Assembly (NCBI GenBank): GCA_036557885.1
Contig: DATBGS010000105.1
Coordinates: forward strand, 1-64,000
Direction: 5' to 3'
Source: DATBGS01 sp036557885
GTDB lineage: Bacteria; Chloroflexota; Ktedonobacteria; Ktedonobacterales; DATBGS01
DNA: 64,000 nucleotides
Numbering within the stretch: the stretch's first letter is position 1; every line of letters begins with the position of its first letter. Below the pieces are notes generated by a model, which saw only the letters and a program-made list of their open reading frames with translations, was not told the origin of the DNA and searched no databases. The translations under genes were made by a program, and so were the position numbers. Positions 33,695-41,725 of the stretch are shown here, piece after piece.

Positions 33695-34423
33695 CTACGA
33701 GCAGCCCAGCGCCTCAAGTGCCGCAGGCACCTCACGCAGTTGTTGCAACTGCGTATCCGCCGCCGAAGTATCGTCAGGCGTTGGCGCTTGCTGACGCTGG
33801 TACGGATTGGGGCGGCGCAGCCAGAAGGTATGCCAGCCCAGCGCTTTGGTGGGCAGGATGTCGTTACGAAAATCGTTGCCAACCATGACGGCATCCTGGG
33901 CCTGTGCCCTGGCGCGATAAAGAGCGAACTGGAAAATCTCTGGCTGCGGCTTGTTGACGCCAACCTCATCAGAGATAATCACCAACCCCGGCTCAAAGAA
34001 GTCGAGCAATCCCCATTCCTGCATACGCTGGCGAATCCAGAGCGGCTGGTTGGCAAGCATGCCAAGGCGCAGCGGCTCGCCATCTGGTCCGCGCATCTGG
34101 CGCAGGCGTTCCAGAGTGCTGTGCGCGTCGGGAAAGGGCTGAAACAGCTCGCGGGCGAGCGGGGCGATGCGCAGCGAAAACTCCTGGAAGAGTTCCATCG
34201 CAAACATGGTGTCGTGTCCAGCCAGTTTAGATAGGTCAATGAGCAGCTCAAAAAAGCTGCGCCATCCGGAGCGCGTGGTAACCATGTCCCACTGCTCCAG
34301 AAACTGGTCTATCGTATAGTCCATGCGCCGCTCGGCAAAGAGACGATGCAGCCGCTCGTGGATGCTGCGCGCGTAGCGGCTTTCGTCTATCAGGGTGTCG
34401 CCAATGTCAAAAAAGACGATCAT
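33695..34423 (-). CDS. HAD-superfamily hydrolase
   Basis: This 242-residue phosphatase-type protein carries the motifs in order: FFDIGDTLID (motif I, nucleophile Asp), LGMLANQPLW (motif II region), VGVNKPQPEIF (motif III Lys) and VMVGNDFRNDI (motif IV acidic pair). A helical cap lies between I and II. The motif I FDIGDT form is common among HAD hydrolases of unknown substrate. It is the third gene of metG-yqeY-HAD, starting 16 bp after yqeY. Confidence 0.88.
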   Translation of the reverse strand: MIVFFDIGDTLIDESRYARSIHERLHRLFAERRMDYTIDQFLEQWDMVTTRSGWRSFFELLIDLSKLAGHDTMFAMELFQEFSLRIAPLARELFQPFPDAHSTLERLRQMRGPDGEPLRLGMLANQPLWIRQRMQEWGLLDFFEPGLVIISDEVGVNKPQPEIFQFALYRARAQAQDAVMVGNDFRNDILPTKALGWHTFWLRRPNPYQRQQAPTPDDTSAADTQLQQLREVPAALEALGCS

Positions 34424-34439
34424 CGGGGATTCACTCGGA

Positions 34440-34913
34440 CTAACTCGTCAGTTCGCGGACGATTTGTTGGACGCGCCCACCATCAGCGCGGCCTTTGGTT
34501 TCTTTGGCGGCCAGCGGCATAATCGTCTTGAACTCGCGTCCGTGTTTGGCAACCAACTCGCTCACGATCTGGCGCAGTTCGTCATCGGTCAGTCTGGCGG
34601 GCAGATACGCCTGGATAATGGCGGCTTCTTTCTCCTCTTTCTCAGCCAGTTCCGGGCGGTTGCCCTGGCGGAAGAGAGCGGCGGCCTCGTGGCGCTGTTT
34701 GACCTGTTTTTCGAGCACGGCCAGCCGGTCAGCGGCGGTGAGCGGCTTGTTGTGATTGGGGTTTTTGCTGTCGGTGCGCGCCACTTCTTCCAGGTGAATC
34801 GCGTTGAGCGTCATACGCAGAGTGTCCAGCCGCAACTGATCGCGGGCGCGTTGGGCCTGCTGCGCGTCGGCGCGCAGGCGTTCTTCAAGTTCAGAGCTTT
34901 GTGTTTCCGTCAT
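34440..34913 (-). CDS. GatB/YqeY-domain protein
   Basis: This 157-residue protein is related to the tRNA-binding tail of GatB. RLRADAQQAQRARDQLRLDTLRM, a central KQVKQRHEAAALFRQGNRPELAEKEEKEAAII helix pair, and AYLPARLTDDELRQIVSELV follow the YqeY pattern. The family is thought to act in tRNA-dependent amidation or tRNA binding, but the function is unproven. Its ATG overlaps the metG stop codon (ATGA), giving coupled translation with methionyl-tRNA synthetase. Confidence 0.9.
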   Translation of the reverse strand: MTETQSSELEERLRADAQQAQRARDQLRLDTLRMTLNAIHLEEVARTDSKNPNHNKPLTAADRLAVLEKQVKQRHEAAALFRQGNRPELAEKEEKEAAIIQAYLPARLTDDELRQIVSELVAKHGREFKTIMPLAAKETKGRADGGRVQQIVRELTS

Positions 34914-36577
34914 GGCGTTGCTATCTCCTCTAATTTTGCAAAGAGCGGTTCAGGCTTGGGCAATGCGCGCCCGGCAGGGACAGGCTGCCGCTCCCAGCGT
35001 CCGGTGCTGGCTTCGCCCTCAAACCCCAGCAGTGTATGCAGCTTCTCAGATGAGAAGGGCAGGAAGGGCGAGAACAGCGTTTTTAGCCCGCTGATCACCT
35101 GCGTCATGGTGGCAAGCGTGGTGGCCGCCGCCTGGCGATCAGTTTTGATGGCTTTCCAGGGCGCCTGCTCATCCAGGTAGCGGTTGGCGGCGCGGGCGAC
35201 GTTCATCGCTTCGTTGAGCGCGTTCTTGAAATGCGCCCCCTCCAGACTCTCGCCCACTTTGGTAAAGCCCGCGTCTACAATCTCCAGCATGGCGCGGTCC
35301 GCTTCGCGCAAGGCGCCCGGCTCAGGCACGCGCCCCTCAAAGCGGCTCTGAATGAAGGTGAGCGCGCGGTGCACGGCGTTGCCGTAGGTGGCAACCAGTT
35401 CGTCATTGTTGCGCCGGGTGCAATCTTCATAGGTGAAGTCGCTGTCGCGGCCCTCCGGGGCGTTGGCGAGCAGGTAATAGCGCAGCGGGTCCGGCCCAAA
35501 GCGGTCCAGCGCGTCGCTGGTCCAGACGACGTTGCCGCGACTGGTGGAGGCTTTGCGCCCGCTCATATTCATATATTCCATTGCTGGGACATCCCAGGGC
35601 AGCACCAGATTGCCGTAGCCCATCAGCATGGCGGGCCAGATGACGGTGTGGAAGGGAATATTGTCCTTGCCAATAAAGTAATAGGCTTTCGACGGCAAGG
35701 GGTGCTCCGGGCTGGTGATCCACCAGTCCTTCCAGCGGTCAGGCTGTCCCTGACGCTGTGCCCATTCGACGCTGGCCGAAAAGTAACCGATCACCGCGTC
35801 AAACCAGACGTAGATGCGCTTGTCGGGATAGCCCTCTATGGGCAGCGGCACGCCCCAATCCAGGTCGCGGGTGATGGCGCGGGGCTTGAGTCCTTCGGTG
35901 AGCCAGCCGCGCGTGAAGGCCAGCGTGTTTGGGCGCCAGTAGGCGTCCTTATCGGCCAACCACGCCGCAAGCTCCTGCTGAAACTTGGGCAGATCAAGAA
36001 AGAAGTGCTCGGTGGCGCGAATCTCGATCTGGCTGGTTTTGCTGCCGCAGATTTTGCAGCGCGGCTTGATCAACTGCACCGGGTCCAGCGTGCGCTGGCA
36101 GTTATCGCACTGGTCGCCGCGCGCGTCTTCGTAGCCGCAGTACGGGCAGGTGCCCTCGACGTAGCGATCTGGCAGGAAGCGCCGGTCAGTCGGGCAGTAG
36201 GGCGACTCCATCGTGTCCTTAAAGATATAGCCCTTGCGCTGGAGCGTCAGAAAGAAGTCCTGCGTCACGCGGTAGTGGTTTGCGGTGGTCGTCTCCGTGT
36301 ACAAGTCCCAGGAGATACCCAGCCGCCGCCAGACTTCCAGAATCTGCGCGTGGTAGCGCGCGACAAACTCGCGCGGGGAGATGCCCTCTTTATCGGCGCG
36401 CACCGTGATGGGGGTGCCGTGTTCGTCGCTGCCAGAAACCATCAGCACCAGATCTCCCTTCAGGCGGTGATAGCGGGCAAAGACATCGCCTGGCAGAATC
36501 GAGCCGATGATCTGGCCGACATGGGTAGAACTCTGGGCATAGGGCCAGGCAATGCAAACAAGGATGCGCTCCGACAT
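34910..36577 (-). CDS. metG: Methionine--tRNA ligase
   Basis: This class I synthetase of 555 residues begins ILVCIAWPYAQSSTHVGQII, which holds the HIGH-type motif as HVGQ. The connective peptide has four zinc-knuckle pairs or part-pairs (CPYC, CDNC, CKIC and an upstream YCPTDRRF block). The anticodon-binding helical bundle follows GRDSDFTYEDCTRRNNDEL. The KMSKS loop reads GRKASTSRGN, so the catalytic second Lys is Thr. KFSTS-type loops occur in other MetRS enzymes, so this is probably functional. There is no C-terminal EMAP/Trbp111 domain. It heads the metG-yqeY-HAD operon. Confidence 0.95.
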   Translation of the reverse strand: MSERILVCIAWPYAQSSTHVGQIIGSILPGDVFARYHRLKGDLVLMVSGSDEHGTPITVRADKEGISPREFVARYHAQILEVWRRLGISWDLYTETTTANHYRVTQDFFLTLQRKGYIFKDTMESPYCPTDRRFLPDRYVEGTCPYCGYEDARGDQCDNCQRTLDPVQLIKPRCKICGSKTSQIEIRATEHFFLDLPKFQQELAAWLADKDAYWRPNTLAFTRGWLTEGLKPRAITRDLDWGVPLPIEGYPDKRIYVWFDAVIGYFSASVEWAQRQGQPDRWKDWWITSPEHPLPSKAYYFIGKDNIPFHTVIWPAMLMGYGNLVLPWDVPAMEYMNMSGRKASTSRGNVVWTSDALDRFGPDPLRYYLLANAPEGRDSDFTYEDCTRRNNDELVATYGNAVHRALTFIQSRFEGRVPEPGALREADRAMLEIVDAGFTKVGESLEGAHFKNALNEAMNVARAANRYLDEQAPWKAIKTDRQAAATTLATMTQVISGLKTLFSPFLPFSSEKLHTLLGFEGEASTGRWERQPVPAGRALPKPEPLFAKLEEIATP

Positions 36578-36645
36578 GAAACTCCCCTCCCTCTCCTATC
36601 CGTTGGGGGTGCTGGTGGGTCACAGATAGTGTAGCCACATGAAAA

Positions 36646-36702
36646 TGGCCCCTGAACACAGGGCCACCCGTAATTATCGCCTCATTTGCCAGGCTTTGTC
36701 AA
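36646..36702 (-). promoter_or_regulatory. metG promoter with a hairpin at the transcript 5' end
   Basis: On the minus strand, TTGACA (36697-36702), an 18-bp spacer and GATAAT (36673-36678) form a good promoter. The predicted transcript begins with TGGCCC-N9-GGGCCA (36646-36666) followed by TTTTC. The hairpin could stabilise the 5' end or act as an early attenuator. It is too short to be a T-box or SAM riboswitch. Confidence 0.6.
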
Positions 36703-36756
36703 CTGCGCCCGCGCAGCAACAGCCCAACTTACGGCAGAGCATGCTTGCCAGCGGTG

Positions 36757-36791
36757 TGCTATACTAGAGTGCTATTTCCATTTGGTACAAT
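36757..36791 (+). promoter_or_regulatory. Two extended -10 promoters for efp
   Basis: TGC-TATACT (36757-36765) and TGG-TACAAT (36783-36791) lie 60 and 40 bp before the efp ATG. Neither has a clear -35. Confidence 0.5.
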
Positions 36792-36827
36792 AGTCCGGTT
36801 AGAAGAAAGCAAGGGGTTAGAAAGCAC

Positions 36828-37394
36828 ATGCCAGGGACAACATCGGATATTCGCAACGGCTTGGTTATTCGCTATAACGGCGAACTGCATACGATTGTTG
36901 AGTTTCATCATGTCAGCCCAGGAAACTGGCGCGCGTTCATCCGCACGCGGCTCAAGAATATGAAGACGGGGCGGGTGATTGAGACGCGCTTCCGCTCTGG
37001 GGAAGAACTCGATATTGCGCGCGTGGAGCATCGTTCTTGCCAGTATTTGTATCACGATGGGCAGGATTACGTGTTTATGCACACCGAGACGTATGATCAG
37101 TTCCCCATTGCCGAAGATATGCTGGGCGATGGCGCGCAGTTCCTGAAAGAGGGGATGCTGGTGGACGCCCTCTTTGATGGGGAGACGGTGGTTGGTGTGG
37201 AATTGCCCACCTTTGTGAGTCTGGAAGTGACTTATACCGAGCCTGCGGTGCGCGGAGATACGGCTACCAATGTGCTCAAGGCGGCAACGGTGGAGACGGG
37301 GGCATCGGTGAATGTGCCGCTCTTTGTGGAGTCTGGCGATACGATTAAGGTTGACACGCGCACAGGCGCATATGTTGAGCGCGTAAAGGCGTGA
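36828..37394 (+). CDS. efp: Elongation factor P
   Basis: This translation factor relieves ribosome stalling at polyproline. Its 188 residues make three beta-barrel domains, with the standard RNGLVIRYNGELHTIVEFHHV opening and the VPLFVESGDTIKVDTRTGAYVERVK C-terminus. The loop that normally presents the modified residue reads HVSPGNWRAF, so the position of E. coli Lys34 is Asn. That residue cannot accept beta-lysine, rhamnose or 5-aminopentanol. The gene is monocistronic and divergent from metG. Confidence 0.95.
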   Translation: MPGTTSDIRNGLVIRYNGELHTIVEFHHVSPGNWRAFIRTRLKNMKTGRVIETRFRSGEELDIARVEHRSCQYLYHDGQDYVFMHTETYDQFPIAEDMLGDGAQFLKEGMLVDALFDGETVVGVELPTFVSLEVTYTEPAVRGDTATNVLKAATVETGASVNVPLFVESGDTIKVDTRTGAYVERVKA

Positions 37395-37773
37395 CATCAA
37401 AATCAACGAGTTTGAGCGACGGTAGAGAGCCTAACAATGCGGCCTGCTGACGGTCTGAGCCGCAAGGCAGATTTTAGCACGAGGAAACAGCGTTGTTGGA
37501 GCGCCCGACCCGCGAGTCGGTGCTTCAGGCCGACGCTGTTTTTTAAATCGCGCTTCCTGGCGCCAGCCATGTTTGACCCAAAAGCGGCTCGCCCACAAGA
37601 CCCAGCAGTGTTACCTGGAGCCTACCCCGTCGTCTCCTCTAAAGGAATAGTCGCTCTTGCCCTCGCCAGCCAGGGGATGCCTGCGGATGCACTTTGTTTC
37701 CCCAAGAGCGATGTCTTTATCTTCCTTTCAAGATGCCAGGTCAAGACGCCAGGAATGAGAGGGTCTTTTCACT
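37395..37773. other. 379-bp non-coding gap after efp
   Basis: This gap contains the structured terminator at 37486-37544 and otherwise no gene that I can support. A short open frame across it lacks an SD and reads through the terminator. Confidence 0.55.
37486..37544 (+). terminator. Nested hairpin terminator downstream of efp
   Basis: AACAGCGT (37486-37493) pairs with ACGCTGTT (37533-37540), followed by TTTTAAA. Inside the stem sits CCGAC-ccgcga-GTCGG and a further GGAGC/GCTTC pairing. The result is a branched 59-nt structure, larger than a simple terminator. Confidence 0.7.
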
Positions 37774-38454
37774 ATGGAAATCTCGGTGATTATCCCGGTC
37801 TATAACGAGAAAAACACCATTGTGCAGGTGATTGAGCAGGTGCAGCAGGCGCCCTATCAAAAAGAAATCCTCGTGGTGGATGATTGCTCTACCGATGGCA
37901 CCCGCGAGATTTTGCAGCAGAGCGTCTGGCCGGAGAATGTGCGGATTTTTTACCACGAGAAAAATATGGGCAAAGGCGCGGGCATTCGGACAGCGGTGCA
38001 GCAAGCCTGCAAAGAGGTGATCGTGATTCAGGATGCTGATCTGGAATACGACCCCAAAGACCTGGAGGTAGTGCTCAAACCCATTGCCGATGGCAAGGCC
38101 GATGTGGTCTATGGCTCGCGCTTTCTGGGCATTCACCGGGCGTTTTTGTTCTGGCATTATCTGGGCAACAAGCTGCTCACGTTTATCACGAACGTGCTCT
38201 ATAACAATATGCTCACCGATATGGAGACGGGCTATAAAGCCTTTCGGACGCCAATCTTGAAGAGTATCACGATTCGTTCCAACCGCTTTGACTTTGAGCC
38301 AGAGATCACGGCCAAGGTGCTCAAACGCAAATACCGCATTTACGAAGTGCCGATTTATTATGCGGGGCGCGATTTTGCCGAGGGCAAGAAGATTACCTGG
38401 CGCGATGCGTTCCCGGCGTTGTGGGCGCTCATCAAGTTTCGTTTTAGAGACTGA
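37774..38454 (+). CDS. GT2 glycosyltransferase of the polyprenyl-phosphate sugar synthase type
   Basis: This 226-residue GT-A enzyme reads SVIIPVYNEKNTIVQVIEQV, EILVVDDCSTDGTREIL, IQDADLEYDPKDLEVVLKPI and VVYGSRFLG, then TDMETGYKAFR. These are the DPM1/DPG-synthase hallmarks (nucleotide-binding DD and catalytic DAD). It likely transfers a hexose to undecaprenyl phosphate at the inner membrane face. No C-terminal membrane anchor is present. AGAGGG precedes the ATG. The GT-C transferase that follows would be a natural user of the product but is truncated. Confidence 0.9.
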   Translation: MEISVIIPVYNEKNTIVQVIEQVQQAPYQKEILVVDDCSTDGTREILQQSVWPENVRIFYHEKNMGKGAGIRTAVQQACKEVIVIQDADLEYDPKDLEVVLKPIADGKADVVYGSRFLGIHRAFLFWHYLGNKLLTFITNVLYNNMLTDMETGYKAFRTPILKSITIRSNRFDFEPEITAKVLKRKYRIYEVPIYYAGRDFAEGKKITWRDAFPALWALIKFRFRD

Positions 38455-38521
38455 AGGGCCAGGCAGTGTCAGAAGAGCAGTTGCCAGATATAACTGGTAG
38501 AATGGCAGGATCCAGATAGTC

Positions 38522-39184
38522 GTGGATGGACAAAGCACACAACCAATTTTCGCCATGCATGCTCCCAAACAGCTCCTTCAAGGCACCATGGCACGCCTGC
38601 AAGCCGATTGGCGCGGGTCACGTTCTCTTGCTTATGGTCTAGTGGTAGTGCTTCTCGCCAGCGCAGTGGTGGCGATGTATTACCTCAACCACCCTCAGCC
38701 CGAAATCAATCCAGACACCAGCAGCTATTTGAAGGTGACCCAGAAGATCTTACATGGCGGGCAACTGGTTGACTCAGTTCGTACCCCTGGCTATCCGCTG
38801 TTTGTTGCTCTGGTGTTTCTGGCGGCAGGCGAGGGCAACTTGCTGGCTGTCAGCATCGTGCAGGGCGTGCTGTTTGTGTTGGCAACGCTGGAAGTGTACT
38901 TCATCGCCCTGCTGGTGCTGAGGCGATCTGGCATCGCCTGTGTGATCGGGCTGCTGGTCGTGACCAATACCTACTTGCTCTCCTATGCCAAGCCAGTGAT
39001 TGTTGAAGGGGCCTCGATCTGGGTGGTGGCTTCCTTGGGTCTGGCAATCGTCTGGTGCATACAGAGCTTGCGGGTGAGCACCTTCTGGCTGGTCGCGCTC
39101 TTCATGCTGCTTGCCTTGATGACGCGCCCAGAGTGGATTTTCTTTCCACCGCCCATCTGTGCCTCTCTGCTCTGGGTGGCCTGA
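38522..39184 (+). pseudogene. Truncated GT39-like (ArnT/PMT-type) membrane glycosyltransferase
   Basis: A 220-residue N-terminal part of a polytopic GT-C enzyme is readable. It has a first helix (YGLVVVLLASAVVAMYYL), the conserved first-loop acidic segment PEINPDTSSYLKV, RTPGYPLFVALVF and four or five further helices. It stops at TGA after TRPEWIFFPPP...LLWVA. Family members usually exceed 450 residues. Downstream of the stop no frame continues the hydrophobic pattern, so the C-terminal half has been lost or replaced. The GTG start is uncertain (ATG at 38555 or 38588 possible). It follows the GT2 gene in the same direction. Confidence 0.7.
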
Positions 39185-39408
39185 CGGCGCGGGAGGTTGA
39201 GGAGTATCACCCGGCCCAGAAAACCTGAGCGAGCAGGCACATCATGTGCGGGTGCCAAACACGCTCATGCGCCAGAGGAGCACCGTCTTATTGGCGCTGC
39301 CGGAGGCAAGCAGGCGGACCAAGCGACCAAGACACCGCTTCCCAGAAAGCCAAGACCAAGGCAAGCGATGATTACCAACTTGTTCAGCGTTGTGTTGTCA
39401 CCAACCAG

Positions 39409-39687
39409 ATGAAACAGGCCATAAGCCAGTGCCTGCTGTATCAGCGGGCACTAACGATACGAGAACAGCAGTTGGGAGAGATGCATCCAGACACAGCACG
39501 TAGTCTGAGCAATCTGGCAGAACTCTACCGGCTGCAAGGCAAGCTTGCCGAGGCCGAGCCGTTGTATCGGCGAGCGTTAGCAATTTATGAACAGCAATTG
39601 GGAGACAAACACCCGACCACGCAGATTATACAAAACAAGTATGCTGTCCTCCTCGAGGCAATGAAGCAGAACGAAGAGGTCGGATAA
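39409..39687 (+). pseudogene. C-terminal fragment of a kinesin-light-chain-type TPR protein
   Basis: Two TPR units of the NB-ARC/kinesin-light-chain type are clear: LLYQRALTIREQQLGEMHPD followed by ARSLSNLAELYRLQGKLAEA, and PLYRRALAIYEQQLGDKHPT. They end in a typical C-terminal tail. The sequence upstream in the same frame does not look like a TPR protein and has no SD. This is therefore the remnant of a larger gene, next to another truncated gene. Confidence 0.7.
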
Positions 39688-40021
39688 GCGATGGCTGGGA
39701 CAGCTTATTATTGGTCGTTTATTGCGACATCAATAGGCCCTGTGGTGAATACATGCGCGGTATCATGCACGATGAGATTGCCGATGCAATCGGCTAGAAT
39801 TCGAAGGAGGTTCCAGGATTGTGCAACTGCCTTCCAGATCAAGGCCTATAAGGAAAGGAAAGTCCTGTTTTTCGCTGCAAAACTATGCTTCCCATCCAAG
39901 AGCTTAACATCAATCTACACGCAAATTGCCCATGTATCAGCGACAAATGTGGCGATATTCTGCAAAACTATGGTATCTTATCTCTGCAAAACCATTGGTA
40001 AAAGGATAGAGACAGTTCTCT
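39688..40021. other. 334-bp gap with no recognisable gene
   Basis: This stretch is AT-richer than its surroundings. I see no SD-led frame, family similarity or repeat. Together with the two adjacent gene remnants it looks like a decayed, possibly formerly mobile, segment inserted before argH. Confidence 0.5.
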
Positions 40022-41380
40022 GTGTCAACAAAACTCTGGTCTAAAGGCTATGAGATTGATCCCCTGATTGAGCGCTTTGAAGCAGCGCGCAACGCGGCGC
40101 TGGATGTGGAACTGATTCGCCACGACATCTGGGGGTCGCTTGCCCACGCGCGTATGCTCCAACGCATCGGGGTGCTGGCCGAGGACGAATGGCAGGCGAT
40201 TGACGCGGCGCTGCGCGGCCTTCTCGACGAGGCCACGCTGCGGCCAGCAACTGCGCAGGAGGATATTCATACCACTATCGAGCAGGTATTGGTAGGAAGG
40301 GCGGGGGAATCTGGCAAAAAGATTCACACCGGGCGCTCGCGCAACGATCAGGTCTTGCTTGATCTGCGCCTGTATGCCAAAGAACATCTGCTTGGTATAT
40401 CCAAGACGCTTCTTGAAACGGCGTCCAGCCTGGTAGAGCTTGCGCGCGCGCACGAGTGGGTGCCGATGCCTGGCTATACCCATATGCAGCGTGCCATGCT
40501 CTCCTCGGTTGGTCTGTGGGCGGCTGCTTACGCCGAGAGCCTGTTGGATGATTGCGTCTCGCTGGCGGCGGCTTATACCTTGAACGATCAGTCGCCTCTC
40601 GGCTCGGCGGCGGCCTACGGCGTGCCGCTGCCGCTTGATCGAGCATATGTTTCCAGGCTGCTTGGTTTTGCTCAGCCACACCATAATGTTCTGACGGCAG
40701 CCAACGCGCGCGGGAAAGGCGAGGCGGCGGTAGTTCAGGCGCTGGCGTTGGTAATGCTGGATTTGAGCAAATTCGCGCAGGATGTGCTGCTCTTCACGAC
40801 CAGCGAGTATCAATTTTTCACGGTGCCGCAGGAACTTTGTGCCGGAAGCAGCATCATGCCGCAGAAGCGCAACCTGGACGCGCTGGAGTTGGTGAGGGCG
40901 CGCGCGCATACGGTTGTGGCGCTTCAAGGACAAATCCTGGCGACGCTGGCAGGATTGCCTTCAGGCTACAATATGGACTATCAAGAAACCAAGGCGCCGT
41001 TTATTGAAGCGGTGCATCTCTGCCGGGAAAGCCTGGAAGTGGTCAGGCTCTTTGCTGCCAGCCTCCAGGTTGATGAGGAGCGTTTGCGCGCAGCTTGCAC
41101 GCCGGAATTATTTGCGACAGATCGCGCTTACGAATTGGTGGGGCAGGGTATGCCGTTTCGAGAAGCCTATCGAGAGGTGGCAGCCGCTCCTGCGGCACAG
41201 GAACAAGGTGATCTGGTGGGCCGCTTGCGAGAACGTACCTCCGAGGGGGCGCCAGGAAACCTTGGCCTCGAACAGGTTGCCGCTCGCATCCAAACGGAAT
41301 CCGCGCTTTGGGAGCACCGTAGAGTCAGCTTCGCAAGCGCGATTGAGGCGTTGACCGGGAAAGCTCCCGCGCTCCTGTGA
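40022..41380 (+). CDS. argH: Argininosuccinate lyase
   Basis: This 452-residue fumarase/aspartase-superfamily enzyme cleaves argininosuccinate to arginine and fumarate. It shows AQEDIHTTIEQVL, KIHTGRSRNDQVLLDLRLY, PGYTHMQRAMLSSVGLWAAAY and the signature GSSIMPQKRNLDALELVRAR, with the catalytic Ser in the GSS loop. The signature has RN-L where KN-P is usual, so this is a somewhat divergent ArgH. The GTG start is the only good one near the conserved N-terminus. It stands alone from other arg genes, follows a decay zone, and is ended by a terminator. Confidence 0.9.
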   Translation: MSTKLWSKGYEIDPLIERFEAARNAALDVELIRHDIWGSLAHARMLQRIGVLAEDEWQAIDAALRGLLDEATLRPATAQEDIHTTIEQVLVGRAGESGKKIHTGRSRNDQVLLDLRLYAKEHLLGISKTLLETASSLVELARAHEWVPMPGYTHMQRAMLSSVGLWAAAYAESLLDDCVSLAAAYTLNDQSPLGSAAAYGVPLPLDRAYVSRLLGFAQPHHNVLTAANARGKGEAAVVQALALVMLDLSKFAQDVLLFTTSEYQFFTVPQELCAGSSIMPQKRNLDALELVRARAHTVVALQGQILATLAGLPSGYNMDYQETKAPFIEAVHLCRESLEVVRLFAASLQVDEERLRAACTPELFATDRAYELVGQGMPFREAYREVAAAPAAQEQGDLVGRLRERTSEGAPGNLGLEQVAARIQTESALWEHRRVSFASAIEALTGKAPALL

Positions 41381-41408
41381 TCGTTCGCTGACCCCGCGTC
41401 TTTTCGGC

Positions 41409-41438
41409 GCTGCTCGTCCTTTACGAACAGCACCTTTT
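41409..41438 (+). terminator. Terminator of argH
   Basis: GCTG-c-TCGT (41409-41417) pairs with ACGA-a-CAGC (41423-41431) with one C-A mismatch, followed by ACCTTTTT. Confidence 0.65.
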
Positions 41439-41479
41439 TGTATGCTCGATAAGGCTTGTAACAAGAAAGGAGACGCCTG

Positions 41480-41641
41480 ATGGCGAACTGTCCGGAATGT
41501 GGCGGAAATGTCCCAACGGCAAACATCGAGCGTGGCGAGCTTCTGCCCTGCCCTGACTTTGGAGCAGAATTAGAAGTGCGCGTCGAGGAGAAGCTGCTCA
41601 TGGAAGCATTCCGCGCGCCAGTGCTGGTGGGCAGCCTATAA
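41480..41641 (+). CDS. LysW-like zinc-ribbon protein lacking the carrier tail
   Basis: This is a 53-residue protein with a good SD (AAAGGAG, eight bases upstream). NCPECGGNVPTANIERGELL and CPDFGAELEVRV match the LysW zinc ribbon, the amino-group carrier of the LysW-type lysine and arginine pathways. Two features are wrong for a working LysW. The fourth zinc Cys is Phe (CPDFG rather than CPDCG). The C-terminal EDWGE, whose last Glu carries the substrate, is absent; the protein ends RAPVLVGSL. It lies just after argH. It may be a decayed paralogue or a repurposed ribbon protein. Confidence 0.75.
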   Translation: MANCPECGGNVPTANIERGELLPCPDFGAELEVRVEEKLLMEAFRAPVLVGSL

Positions 41642-41725
41642 CCCCTTGGTTTCTTCTCGCGCTGAGGTGAAAGAACAGGTGGAAATATGATAGCCTCTTC
41701 TATGTAAGTCAGAGGAGGCAAAGAG

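Noticed and set aside
35231..36634. A 467-codon plus-strand open frame opposite metG
   Set aside because: metG is unambiguous on the other strand; this frame has no recognisable domain and spans the metG promoter region.
36578..36700. T-box or SAM-type riboswitch in front of metG
   Set aside because: The predicted leader is only about 90 nt and shows a single hairpin; no T-box sequence or SAM-aptamer core is seen.
37437..37805. A 122-codon open frame across the efp/GT2 gap
   Set aside because: It reads through a strong terminator, lacks an SD, and overlaps the well-supported GT2 start.
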